Assembly: GCF_900700375.1 (NCBI RefSeq)
Contig: NC_041720.1
Location: 21,500,345-21,564,344 of the forward strand
Length of the DNA stretch: 64,000 nt
Reading direction: 5' to 3'
Origin: Denticeps clupeoides
Lineage: Eukaryota > Chordata > Actinopteri > Clupeiformes > Denticipitidae
Positions 32,309 to 45,256 of the stretch are shown in pieces. Within the stretch, counting starts at the first letter, position 1. Each line of letters opens with the position of its first letter. The notes below the pieces were generated by a model. That model saw only the letters and a program-made list of their open reading frames with translations. It was not told the origin of the DNA and searched no databases. The position numbers were made by a program, and so were the translations under genes.

Positions 32309-33309
32309 GCAAAGCGATGGGGCCCCGCAGGGACAGAAGGCGCCGTTCCTCTTCACAATCTATATTGCAGACTTCTCACACAACTCCACCAACTGCTTCC
32401 TGCAGAAGTTCTGTGATGACTCTGCAATAGTCGGCCTCATCACTGATGGGGACGACAGGGAAGTACATAGAACTGACAAGGGACTTTGTGGACTGGTGTC
32501 AGCAGAACTACCTCCAGATCAACACTGGAAAAACCAAGGAGCTGGTGGTAGACTTCCGCAGGCACAAACATCCTCCACTGCAACCACTGGACATCCAGGG
32601 TATGGATATTGAGGCAGTGGAGAGCTACAAGTACCTGGTGTTCACCTGAACAATAAACTGGACTGGACTCATAACACAAATGCACTTTATAAAAAAGGGC
32701 AGAGCAGCTGTACCTGCTGCGGAGACTCAGGTCTTTTGGAGTACAGGGGCCACTCATAAAGACTTTTTATGACTCTGTAGTGGCATCAGCCATCTTTCAC
32801 GGTGTGGTCTGCTGGGGTAGCAGCATCTCTGCTGGGGACAGGAAGAGGCTGAAAAGGCTGATCCGGAAGGCCAGCTCTGTTCTAGGATGCCCTCTGGACC
32901 CAGTGGAGGTGATGAGTGACAGGAGAATGGTGGACAACATCTCCCACCCCATGCAGGAAACTCTGACAGCACTGAGCAGCTCCTTCAGTGGCAGGCTCTG
33001 CACCCACGATGTGGGAAGGAGAGGTTCAGAAGGTCTTTTCTTCCAACCGCTGTCAGACTCTATAACAAAGACCTCACAGCTGACCACACACACACATACA
33101 CAACACACACACTTTGGCACATTCTGTTAAATTGTTAAGTGTTTTAATTGTAAATTTGTACATATATACAGATACATATTTATCTTGTTTTTTGTGCTGC
33201 TATTACCTCTGTTTTTGCTGCTATTACTTTCTGCTTCTATCCACTTTCTGCCGTGACAAGTGAAATTTCCTACTTGTGGGACTAATAAAAGTTTATCTTA
33301 TCTTATCTT
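32309..33309 (+). mobile_element. Rex1 LINE, 5'-truncated (copy 2)
   Basis: Counterpart of 4266-5266. It has extra frame changes (a base gained after GACGACAGGGA near 32460 and one lost near 32636), which copy 1 lacks. Confidence 0.85.
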
Positions 33310-33346
33310 AAATACTTTCATTTTAAAAAGTTTTTCAATAGTTAAA

Positions 33347-33464
33347 GCTTACAGCACCTGGTATTCCCAGGTAGTCTCCCATCCAAGTACTAACCAGGCC
33401 CAAGCCTTCTTAGCTTCCGAGATCAGACGAGATCTTGTGTTCTTCAGCTGGTATGGTCGTGAGC
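33347..33464 (-). rRNA. 5S rRNA-like gene c (copy 2)
   Basis: Counterpart of 5303-5420; no difference seen. Confidence 0.85.
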
Positions 33465-33601
33465 AAACTGTGCTTGAAAATCTTGGACTTTAAACAAAAG
33501 GGGCTTGTAAACATATCAAAGAGTGAAAACTCCCGCTTTACAGTCATATGATGGTGAAAAGGCAAAAAGTTTGTGTGGTAAGTTTTTATTTGCAACACAA
33601 G

Positions 33602-33733
33602 GCAATGCAATACTGGGTCGATGCGTGGAGCGGATGGAGCAAGCCCCTTTGCAGACTTCCTGTTCTAAAAATTCCGCTTAATATGTAGTCCCCCGCTGGG
33701 GGACGTATCAGATATTAAACTGATAAGAAGAGA
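33602..33733 (-). ncRNA. U2 snRNA lacking 5' end, abutting LINE poly(A) (copy 2)
   Basis: Counterpart of 5558-5688, with one extra T near 33671. Confidence 0.85.
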
Positions 33734-34892
33734 TTTTTTTTAGTATTTTTTTATGTGACAGTCAAAATTATTCATCTTTTTTAATACATTTTTTTGTTTC
33801 TACAAATGACATTAAGTGTAAATCATAGTAACAGATTTTACATGTTTGAACAAAAATTTTAAATGACATAAGTTGTAAAAATAGTAAATAAATAAATAAC
33901 AATTAAGTCAAGTAGAAGTCTGTGGAAAGGGCTGCAGGTGTAGCAGAGTCCTGGGGGCCGATCCAGGTTTCAGTCAGTGCGAGTACTTCGAGGTTGCGTT
34001 CTGTTGCAAAAGCGGGAAAGTCAGCTTTGTTGACCGCCCGACTGACAGTTCCACAGCCTGAAAGCGTACTCAGGGTGACAGTACAGCTAACGCAGTAACG
34101 CGAGTGTAGTACCCAAAGTACAGGTTAAATTGGCATCATCTTCAGATGTCCCAGGTATGACCCCATCCAGAATTTGACCATGGCTGCAGTTTTATCTTCT
34201 TTGGAGGGGTTTGTTGCATACTTTAGATGTAGGGCAGTGTATTTACTTCCAAGAAATAAATAGGGGTCTGGGAGCCTCTTTCCTCCTTTCTTTTGACTTT
34301 TTTCACCTCCATTCTTTTTAGTCTTTCCCATTTTGACTCCCATAGGAAGAAAACACTGCCCTATCCAGGCTCACCAAGAAGACCCTAGGTGGAATAAAAA
34401 AAGAACAGTAAAAGCAAGGCAAATTCACTGCTTTAATAATTGAAATTTTCCCTTCCATCGTCAGACCTTCCCCTTCTCTGACAAATTCAACCTTACGTTT
34501 GTTTGTTTAAAATCCATGTCCATCTCTGTTGGTATGCCCCCCATTACCCAAAGAGCTGGGCTTCAGACTTGCGCCTGTTGAGCTTTGCTCCTGATGCCTC
34601 TCCACACCATTCAGTCAACTCCAGAGCTCTTTGGGCCGATATGGCATCCGTGCTTAAAAGGGTCACATCATCCATGTATAAAACACACTTTGCTGTTAAT
34701 CCACCTGGTAAACTCAGCCCACTGATCCATTGGTCCCTTCGCATGATCTGTGCCAGTAGCTCGATGCATGCCACGAACAGGAGTGGAGATAGTGGACACC
34801 CCTGACGAACACTAGAATCAATGTCTATTGTTTTGTTCAAAACCCCATTAACCAAGATCTTGCTATTTATGTGAGAAGGATCTGGCTGCAGC
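33734..34892 (-). mobile_element. Keno-like LINE C-terminus and 3' UTR (copy 2)
   Basis: Counterpart of 5689-6846, including the L2 fragment at about 33920-34087. Ends at the Zisupton-like element (left duplication GCTGCAGC at 34885-34892). Confidence 0.75.
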
Positions 34893-35364
34893 CACTGTGG
34901 AGGTCCACAGTGAGTAGAAACATGTGACCTCCACAGTAGTCGAAAACTCATGACTTCAAAATTGTAGTTTTTGTGTTGTATGCCATATTGCACTATATTG
35001 GAATAAAAGGTTTAAAAAATATAGGATATACTTAAATAAATCGACTTTCACAGAAAAAAAAACTAAATTACATTTTTGTTACTGAGAAATAAATGTGGTT
35101 CTAATTAACGATGTTTTTTAAATGCGTAAAATGTATAAAAATGATTGATTACAAGGCCTTATTTTGGAACAGCCAGTACACAGCAGTATGCAGATCTTCA
35201 ACAACTGCTGGCTCCTGTGTCAAGCAAATGATGCAGAACAGTTATTTTAACAGTGAGTCAAAAGTCACTAACCATTTAATTACACTAGTGTTTAAAGTGA
35301 ACACTGACCTGACTGACTTCCGGTATCTTATGCTTTTTCAGCCTGAAAATGGCCACATGTTATC

Positions 35365-38300
35365 CTTGCAGCACAGCTTTGGCACCCTCTGTGCAGTGTG
35401 CAAAAAGCTTGCCATGGCTTAACAGAAAATGTTGATATTGTTAATGTGTCTAAACCTTCAGTACAGAAGTAGTAATATAAGCCAAAATATAAATACCTCC
35501 TGATATCAAAGTTCTCCATCAACAGCAAGCACCACCATTTCCGCAAGTATGGCATGTCTGACTGTAAAATATCAATATGAACAATATTTAACAACTTTCA
35601 AAAGATGTAAGACTCTGTTGCTCTCAAATTAAATAGGATACTTACAGTACTATGGTGTAATCAAATGATGCATCCAGTGCAGACTGTTTGGGGAAAAAAA
35701 AAAAAAAAATTACATTGTTTTGGAGCTTAATTTAACTTTTGTATGAATCTTAAGGTAAACTGAATAACAGAAAAATCACCATTAACATGAAGATCCTACA
35801 GTCAATTCCAAAGTTTTGACTCTGAAAACCTTTTATTACAATGAAAATAAATCCTAATTAATAAAATCCCTTAAAAGAAGACTAGTAATTCTAGTCTAGA
35901 CACAGCGGTAATCTTTCTCGCGCGGTTCTCTGTAGAGGTGAGTAAATAAACTTTGACTCTGTCTTGGGTAGCTTGTTTTTAAGAAGTGCTTGTGTTTTTG
36001 TTGACGTGACTAGGCGAGCTAAGTTAATGTATTAGCTTTCGCTGTCGTTATTGTTGTCAATCGGCGTCAGTTTCACCCGAACTAGGTACACGCCCACTCT
36101 TGCGTAGTCGTGAAACGGGTTATAGTCAACTCCACTACCTGTGGACCGCACCTGTAGTCACTCACAATTTGACCTGTACTTGTGGTACTACTCTCGCGCT
36201 ACCGCGTCAGTGGTAGCGTCAGCCCTTGTGTGAAGACCCACTTGGGTAAAGACCTGCGACTCGTCCTGCGCGACTCTACCGAGCAGTAAAACCAAAATAC
36301 AGGTAACTTCACCCATGCTCCTCTCCTACTTCTTTTTGCTAATCATGTCCAATCCAGAACATTCCGCTCATTCACTCCAGGCGCCCTCCTCGATTCAATA
36401 CAAACAGAACACGCAACACACATAACCTCCACACACTCTCCCAGGCCTCATCTTGCCACCCTGAGTACTTGTTCGGACTGTGGAACTGTCAGTCGGCAGT
36501 CAACAAAGCAGACTTCATTCCTGCTTTTGCTACAGAACGAAATCTCCAAGTACTCGCACTGACTGAGACCTGGATCCGCCCCCATGACTCCGCTACACCT
36601 GCAGCCCTTTCCACAGACTTCTACTTCTCTCATACCCCCCCGCCCCACTGGCAGGGGAGGGGGCACAGGCTTGCTCATTTCCAAGGACTGGAAATTCACT
36701 CCCGTTTCTGCTATTCAAACAACCAGTTTTGAGTTCCATGCAGTAACTATTACACACCCAGTAAAAATGTCCATAGTTGCTGTATATCGTCCTCCAGGTC
36801 CGCTGGGGAACTTTGTAGAGGAACTAGACACAACTCTCTCCTCAATTATAGATGAGGAACTGCCCCTTGTGCTACTAGGAGACTTCAACCTCGATCTCCT
36901 CAAGCCACAAACCACTGACTTCCAACACTTCATCTCTGCTTCCAACTTCACACTTCTCTGCACGCCCGCAACGCACAGAGCTGGAAAACAACTAGATCTC
37001 GTACTCACACGCAAATGCTCCACAGCCAACACTTCTGTCGTTCCTCTACATCTATCCGATCACTCTTTTATTCACTTCAGACTATCCCCCCTGGCACGCA
37101 CCACACCCACCTCACACTTAACACAATTTCGCCGTAATCTCCGTACCCTCTGCCCTACTCAATTGTCTTCCGCTGTCTCCTCTGAGCTCTCCCCCCCTAG
37201 ACATCCTCTCTATTCAGGACACTAACCGTGCTACAGACATCCTTTTCTCCACACTAACATCTTGCCTCGAGAGACTCTGCCCTCTAACCTCAAAACCAAC
37301 ACGTGCGACTCCACCCTCACCGTGGATCTCTGACGAGGTTCGTCGCCACAGGTCCCACCATAGAGCAGCTGAAAGGCAGTGGAGGAAATCCAAGTGCCCC
37401 GCTTCAACTTAATAAGTATCAATCTCTCCTAAAATCCTTCTCTGCTGCTGTAACTACAGCAAAGACCAGATACTTCCAGGACAAAGTAAACAACTGCAAT
37501 GACTCTCGAAACTTTTCTCGACTTTCAACCGTCTCCTGAATCCTCCACCCCTCCCCCCTCCACTTCTCTCTCATCTGAAGACTTCGCCACCTTCTTCACA
37601 GAAAAGGTGGCTGACATTAGCAAACAATTCTCACCACCTAACCCCAGACCCCGTCCTGCTGTTACCTCTGAAACCAGGAATCTGTCTTCCTTTACTCCCC
37701 TCTTTGAATCAGACGTGTCTACACTTCTCCAGTCTAGTCACCCCACCACCTGCTCCCTGGGTCCAATCCCCTCACACCTCCTTCAGTCCATACAGCCCAC
37801 CATATTATCTGCTCTGACACATGTCTTAAACTCCTCACTCACAACAGGAACATTCCCCACTGCTTTCAAACAGGCTGTCATTACTCCCCTGCTCAAAAAA
37901 CCCACATTAAACCCATCTCTACTGGATAGCTACCGCCCAGTCTCCAACCTTCCTTTTCTTTCAAAAATTCTTGAAAGAGCAGTCCTGGCTCAACTTTCCT
38001 AATTTCTCCACAAGCATGATCTTCTTGACCCTTTTCAGTCTGGTTTCAGGAAAGGGCATTCTACTGAAACCTCCCTCCTGGCAATGATGGATGACCTTCG
38101 TGCTGCAAGAGCTGCCCGCAGATCATCCGTCCTTGTTCTACTTGATCTATCTGCTGCCTTCGATACAGTTAACCACGAAATTCTTCTCACCACACTCTCT
38201 GATTTAGGAGTCACAGGAACCGCACTAGATTGGTTCACCTCTTATCTTTACGACAGGTCCTTCAAGGTATAATGGGGAGGTGAGACATCTGTCCTCTCTA

Positions 38301-41300
38301 GGGTAACCACAGGGGTTCCACAAGGCTCTGTCCTTGGCCCCCTTCTATTCTCAATATACACTCGCTCACTTGGTCACATCATCCAATCACATGGCTTCTC
38401 CTATCACTCCTATGCTGATGACACCCAGCTCTATCTGTCATTCCCACCAGAAGATGCTACTATAGCAACAAAAATTTCGGCCTGCCTCTCAGACATATCG
38501 GCATGGATGTCTGAGCGACACCTCCAACTCAACCTATCCAAAACCGAGATTCTGATCTTTCCGGGCAACAATTCTCCTCAGCAAAACCTTTCAATTCAAA
38601 TTGGATCGCTATTGTTAACACCCACAGCATCTGCAAAAAGCCTTGGGGTTTGGATAGATAACAAACTGAGTTTGAACCATCATGTTGCTGCGATCTCCAG
38701 ATCCTGCAGGTTCACTCTCTACAACATTCGCAAGATTCGGCCTTTTCTCTCACAACAGGCTACGCAGCTCCTCGTCCAGGCAATGGTCATCTCCAAACTC
38801 GACTACTGTAACTCTCTCCTGGCTGGAGCCTCTGCAGTCACCATAAAACCACTCCAGATGGTCCAAAATATGGCAGCCCGCCTCATCTTCAATCAGCCAA
38901 AATACACCCATGTTACACCTCTCCTTACCTCCCTCCACTGGCTCCCGGTAGCTGCTCGCATTGAGTTCAAATCCTTGATGCTTGCCTACAGGGCTGTAAA
39001 TGGAACTGCGCCCTCCTACATCAACACACTACTACCTAGATACACTCCTACACGCTCTCTCAGATCGGCAAACGAAAGGAGACTAAAAATTCCTTCTTCA
39101 CGGGGTCTCCGATTCCAATCATGTCTGTTCTCCGTTGTTGTCCCTGGCTGGTGGAACAACCTACCCTCCTCCACACGACTAGCCGAGACTATCACCACTA
39201 TTAAGAAGAAGGTGAAAACCCTCTTATTCCAAAAATATTACAGACAAATTTAACACATACACATGCATACACATTTAACAAACAAATACAAAATGTATAA
39301 ATACATTATAATTTTTCTTAGTCTAGCACCCAACACTCTCCGAGCATGTTCTTCAATGACAAGTCTAAGCCTTATCAGGGCTCTTAGTTTGTATACTTGA
39401 TATTCTATAGAAATCGAACGAGAATTGCTGGTGTCTTCCCATTGTAAGTCGCTTTGGATAAAAGCGTCTGCCAAATAAAGTAAAGTAAAGTAAAGTAGTA
39501 ATTCATGTAATCCACCATACTCTCACACCATTACATACCTTCAACTCAAAGCCACTTTTTTCTGACCACTGCCCTGGAACGATCTTCATGGCAAGATTCC
39601 TTTTCCCAAGACAGTTACATCCATGAGTTAACAGACATCATCATGATGACTGTGAAATGTTAATTGCTAATAGCACCAACTTTAAGTACAGGCCTTAGGA
39701 ACACGGCCTTAGAAACACGCCCTGGACACAATTAACAAAATGTAAAATGCTCAAAGTTGGTTTAAAGTGTGTCATACTCAGCAATTTCAGTTTTATTTTC
39801 AGGTTGGCCTGATTTTTTATGGTGTTTTATGTTAAATTAATATTTTAACATAATTAATGTGTGAAACTCTCATCTAAAGATAACATCATTGATTTGACCA
39901 GATTGTGAAGATGAGAAAAAGAATCAAGAGGTGATTCATCATATAGTAATATAGTTTATAAGCAAGCATGTGAATGTACTGTATGTTTGAACACTCTAGA
40001 TCAACACAACATCATCTGGGATGCACTTAACCTGGAACACTGAACAGGTTTCTGAAAACTCTGGAACAAACCAAACATGCTTATAAATTAGTGACCTCAA
40101 TAGTGAAACATATTGTTGGCCACCAAATCCAGTCTTTGTGTATAATGAGTCAAGAAAGAGGATTTCTCTTTTACATGGCTTCAGTACCTAACAATCAGCT
40201 CATCTTTGGGTCTGCTGATTTCCAGAACATAGTTGAGCTAAAAAACAGATAAGTATCATACACTGTGGATGAGAAAAGCAAATAAGCACTAAAAGTACTA
40301 CTTTATGACATGTGAAATCTCAAACTTTACATACAAGCTGTTGTTGACCAGGGTGAGGAACAAAAGACCACGATGAACGGCTGGCCAAAATGTTCTCAGG
40401 CTTTGTCAGAGCTTCACACGGTGGTCCACACAGGTCAGGAGGAGTTGCATCTGTTCACCTACTATTGCCTTTCTTGTTGTCAGCTGGTACCAGAGGTTCT
40501 ATAGGGAATTCCACAGGTTTTATACAAAACACTACTTGGAATGCATAGTAAAGAATACACATGCAAGAAAAACAAGCACTGTTTATAGAAGAAGGGAATG
40601 CACTTAAAACAGCAGGGAAGGAAATCTGTCATTTCACCTATACATTACAAATACTATTCAAAAACAAGACATTTACCAATCTGTGAATAATGACAGGTCT
40701 TGTGAAAATCATTTACCTACGACAGCTTGACCCAGTGCAGACAATGATATATTGACCGGTCCAAGTCGACCATGTCTTAACTGCCTCTCCAGAAGTATCT
40801 TGTTGGTGACAGTGTTATAATGATGAATTATGTTTCTCATCAAAAACACATGTGTGGATGGGCTCATATTACTTAAAAAGTAATTCTTTTTCCTCATGCT
40901 TGCAAAGAACTGTTCAACAACTTGACTGTTCAGCCAAGTTGAATTCTACGTAATATGTCCTTGGGATCTTTTGTATTTCCCTCATGAAATCTGTCATACA
41001 GGACATAATGATCGGATGATCCAGTGACAGGATGAGGATTTTTCTTTTCACTGTCCATCTTTTCATGTAGCCATGGAAGATTCACTCGCAATCTTCCATC
41101 CCCTGCAGCATTGACATTTTCCTCAGTGGGCTCAGCCAGTCGGCCTTCATGTGGATGAAATGGCTATTAGGAACCTGCAAGTTGGTGTGTGCCGCCAAAC
41201 CCCTCGCAAAATCATAAACGCAAATGTTTGGTATTTGCTTCCAGGACAGGCGAAGTTCAGCAAAATCCCTGGGACATTCTGCATGAAGATTACAATCACA

Positions 41301-43863
41301 GACTATCTTTAATCTTTGCTTGCAGGTGGATGGTCTGTTACACTATGTCCGCATGGCATTGTATACAGTATTAAATGTAATCAATAATGTAATGCTACTT
41401 CTTATAATCACTAAGTGATGCTTACCAGAGGCACCCCATATGCCCCATATTGAAAGACCATATCATATGTCTGCCTGCTCTTCATCTTCTCCCTCAGTCT
41501 GGTGATGAGATCAAAATGAGAGCCTTTGGAGTCGATGTTGCAGGCTTTGCACAATTTTCTCACCACTCCAACCTGACAGTAATTAGGGAAATCTGTAAAT
41601 GGAACAACCACTGAGCTTTATTGCACATATTCTAAAATAAAGCAATGTTACCTTTTGTTTGGTGAGTTCCTCTGTGACACTGCTAAGCTGTGCTTCATGT
41701 GAAGTGCTTGTTTTTTAAACTCAGTGTTAAGCACAATGTCACTCTTTCAAGTTTCACTACCGATCCATGGTGCCTAGTGCGTGTAACTTGGTGGAACTGA
41801 AAACGGATTCTTCATGCTGACTACAGAAAATGGTATGCTTTTATTTACAGTCTAAATTACTTTAAAACACTGAATGACTGTGAATAAGTTTTTGCCATTA
41901 CTTACTTGGAAAGAACCCACGGCTTATCATCTCCAGGTGAATAGAGTTTCAAAAAGCTTCAGTGTTATGTTCACCATTGCAGTCTTCAGGTGGGGCTTTG
42001 AAGTCACTCACTATAATAACTTGACTCATTAGGAACATGTACATACTCCATGAACTATAAACACAACTGTACACAAACTTACCTGCTAAGTTGAACACCC
42101 CTTTTCTGTGTAAGTCCATAACTACCACAGGGGGGTGAAATCCACAGTTTAGGCAGGAGAACATGCAATCTCAAAATGGCAATAAGCTTGAAATATGGGA
42201 TCCCTAGAAGGAAACTTCACCCTTCTTCGCCCTCCAAAGAGTCAATGACCCTTGACACAGATACATGGTTCTGAAATATCACAATAGGGTGAAGAAGACT
42301 GTGATTAGACAGATATTTAAATTTAGGCACAAATGTATGCATACACCAACATACCATATTCACACACACAAACATCAGATGAGTACAAATTATTTTTGCG
42401 AACCTCTCCTGCAAATTTTCTCTCAGAAAAAGGCAGAGTTCAATAGATAAACAATGTGGTTGTCAAAGTTATGAAGCCCATTCATCCACTCCTGGCATCT
42501 GTACACCATGTGGCACTGAGGACACAATCTATGGTATGTTGAAGCATCTGTTAAAGACAAACCACATGTTAATGTCAAAACATTAGCATAATTCCACACT
42601 GAGATTTAATCTGATTCATTACAACTTACTCTCAATCATTCCCGTCATGCTGACACTCCTTGCTTTATTAGTATTTAGAATAGCCTTGAGTTTCAAAAGG
42701 AATGAGCTGTTTCTAATATTCCATTTTCTGTGACTTGACATCTTCTGGAAGAGACTGAGGAATTTGTTTCTCTTTAAACATATAGCGGATACTCCTTTCC
42801 ACAGCAGCATTGTCTTCACAGGAAGGACCATCCTGAGTCATCAGTGATGGGGGACCTGATGATAGTGGCACATTTGACTGAAACAGGTCTCTCTGTGTCT
42901 GAAAGAGATTCCCTTTTGCAATTCTTTTATGAGGGCACGATATTCGTGGCTTTGCACAAGCACAATGCCAGGTATTCCTCTGAGCATTGTAAGTCACACA
43001 GTTTCTGCCAGTCTTGGCAGAATATTGTATTTCAGGCTCAAGTACAGAGAAACATATCTGTGAGGAGGATCCACCAAAATCTACCCTCACACAAAGTGGA
43101 ACATGTGTCATGAGGGCAGCTTTCTGTCTCCTTATGCATGTCGCAGCCTTGGCCTCTCTGAAGAATTTTAGGACTACCATTTCCATCAAGATAGCTTCTT
43201 GAAGAAATACCTCTTTCACAGTTTCTCTACAGTAATCTAGTGAGCGAATGTGCTCACATAAACTGTAGCCTAGTCCGCTCCACTGAGCCAGCAACTGATA
43301 TTGCTGACATTCCTCCAGCTCACATCTGACATTGTGAGATCTCCCCCATGTTTTCCTCTGTACGTGAACTGGCAAAGAAAACCCATGGCCAGTTCTCTGC
43401 ACAGCAAATAAGCCAGTAGTCTCATCTACACAAACACACTGCAGATGACAGTCCAGGTGAACATCTAATGATTTGCTTGAATGCCTCCTATTGTGAGCCT
43501 TGAAGTTTTTTTTAAGAAGACTAAGAAGACCTCAGTGAGGGCATTTAATTTTTAACGATTTCCCATAAGCCACAGTTTCATTCAGCACAGAGGGTAGAGC
43601 ATATTAATGGTCTACCAAAAATTCAGAGGACCGTTTAGTCACTGGACAGAGGATATCAGGAGGGAGACGGGGCTCCTCGGAGAGTTCAGCTGGAGGGAGA
43701 CGGGGCTCCTCAGTGAGTGGTGGCTGACTTGGCATTGAAGAATGCTGACATGACAATAAATGCCTTGCCATATCCCCACGCCGTATGATATTCCTTTTAC
43801 AGACAGGGCAGTGAAAGTGTCCTTTCACCCTACATGGCAGCCTGCACCGACATATAATATTGT
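35365..43863 (-). pseudogene. Zisupton-like transposase gene (copy 2)
   Basis: Counterpart of 7320-15819. The large first exon reads without interruption for 229 codons (43402-42713), from QRTGHGFSLPVHVQRKTWGR through HVPLCVRVDFGGSSSQICFS and CACAKPRISCPHKRIAKGNL to the stop after QKMEY, where copy 1 is broken by a local inversion. The two upstream stops (after FLVDH and CPH) are shared with copy 1, so the gene was already inactive before the two sequences diverged. Confidence 0.6.
35892..39495 (+). mobile_element. Full-length L2-clade LINE (copy 2)
   Basis: Counterpart of 7846-11445 with the same TAGTAATTC duplications (35883-35891 and 39496-39504). It carries additional one-base indels in C and A runs (for example after CATACCCCCC near 36640 and CTCCCCCC near 37195), so its endonuclease frame is more broken, while its RT frame reads through the stop seen in copy 1 near 9914. 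Confidence 0.9.
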
Positions 43864-44613
43864 CTGAGAGAAGAGAGAAAAGAACACGTAATATAAATGT
43901 AGTTATATAGAATGCAATCAATTTATCTAACAATGAAAGTGTACATGTTAACAAAAACATAAATAAAACAACGACCATTCAATCCTATAATATAATGAAA
44001 GCAAAAGGGTATAGATCACAAGTGCCATCAAGCAATGTGGTGAACAGGAAGTTTTTTCTTGCTGATGAATGCACTGAACTGTACCATGTGATTAGTAACT
44101 TTTAAGTCAACAAAGAGAGTGCAGAAGTGCTGAAAAGAAGTGCATATAACTATTTATATCTATAACTATACATTATATTTAATACCATTGAATGTGTCCA
44201 TTTATATTTTCCTCAATCTTTGCCCTGACAGTGGGGCTGAAAGTGGGGCACAGAGGGCAGTGAAAGAAATGGTGGCTTTGAGGCAGAATTGCAGATTGAT
44301 ATGTGCATCTAAAACAAAGAGAAAAGCTGATGGACACCATATTCACATTTGAACAATTTTGATGCTACTTCATGACATGTTTATCAAAACCATTGTGCTT
44401 TATGATAACGATTTAGCAGAATAACATGAAAGAACCAAATGAATATTTGGAGAGAAAGCTTTTACAAAAAAAAAAGATACATTTACTCGTGACATACAAT
44501 TTAATAAAGATTGGGCAATAAAAAAAAGCAGTAGAGAAAAGCAGTAGATAATAGAACAGAGAATAGAAGTAGCAATAGAAGTAGCAAGTAGCAATAGAAT
44601 AGAAGTAGCAAAG

Positions 44614-44768
44614 CACCGTCCCCACACACTGCTCCCCGGGCGCCGGTCATGGCTGCCCACTGCTCACTCAGGGTGATGGGTTAAATGCAGAGGACAAATT
44701 TCACTGTGTGCACTGTGTGCTGTGCTGCTGTGTATCACATGTGACAATCACTTCACTTTACTTTACTT
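44614..44768 (+). mobile_element. tRNA-derived SINE 3' part (copy 2)
   Basis: Counterpart of 16573-16735; the simple repeats just before it are shorter here. Confidence 0.75.
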
Positions 44769-45256
44769 ATGAATATATAAAATCTCTTTGTGAAGTACTT
44801 TACAATGAGAGACATGAATAAAGTGCAATATGCAGTAAATGGAACAATGTACACTGATGTTACAGAAGGTAAATTTGTTAAAAAAAACAAAACAAAACAA
44901 AAAATTTTAATTTGAAACTGACTACTATATGCCAACAATAAATCATATTCTAATGCAAAAAATGGTTTAGAGACCAAGGCAAGGAAATAAACATGTCTGT
45001 GTGTTTGCCTGCCATGGAGCAGGTAAAAAAGTTTTTTAGAAAAAAAAAACCTTCGTTTGAAATATTTGTAACGTATACAAAGTGCCAACATGATCAGTTT
45101 ACTAAATTACAAACAACACGTGTGTATATGAACGACTCTGTACCAACCTTTACGATCCACTCGCGTAGTTTCCTTTGTGTCTATGCAGGTCACGTGTTTC
45201 TTTACTGTGGTGGTGACGTGTTTCCGCCTACTGTGGAGCTCCACTGTGGCTGCAGC

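Larger units (their letters stand above)
34893..45248 (-). mobile_element. Zisupton-like DNA transposon (copy 2)
   Basis: Counterpart of 6847-17211. Right duplication GCTGCAGC at 45249-45256 directly abuts the inverted repeat, so the boundary is cleanest here. Contains the L2 at 35892-39495 and the SINE at about 44614-44768. Confidence 0.7.
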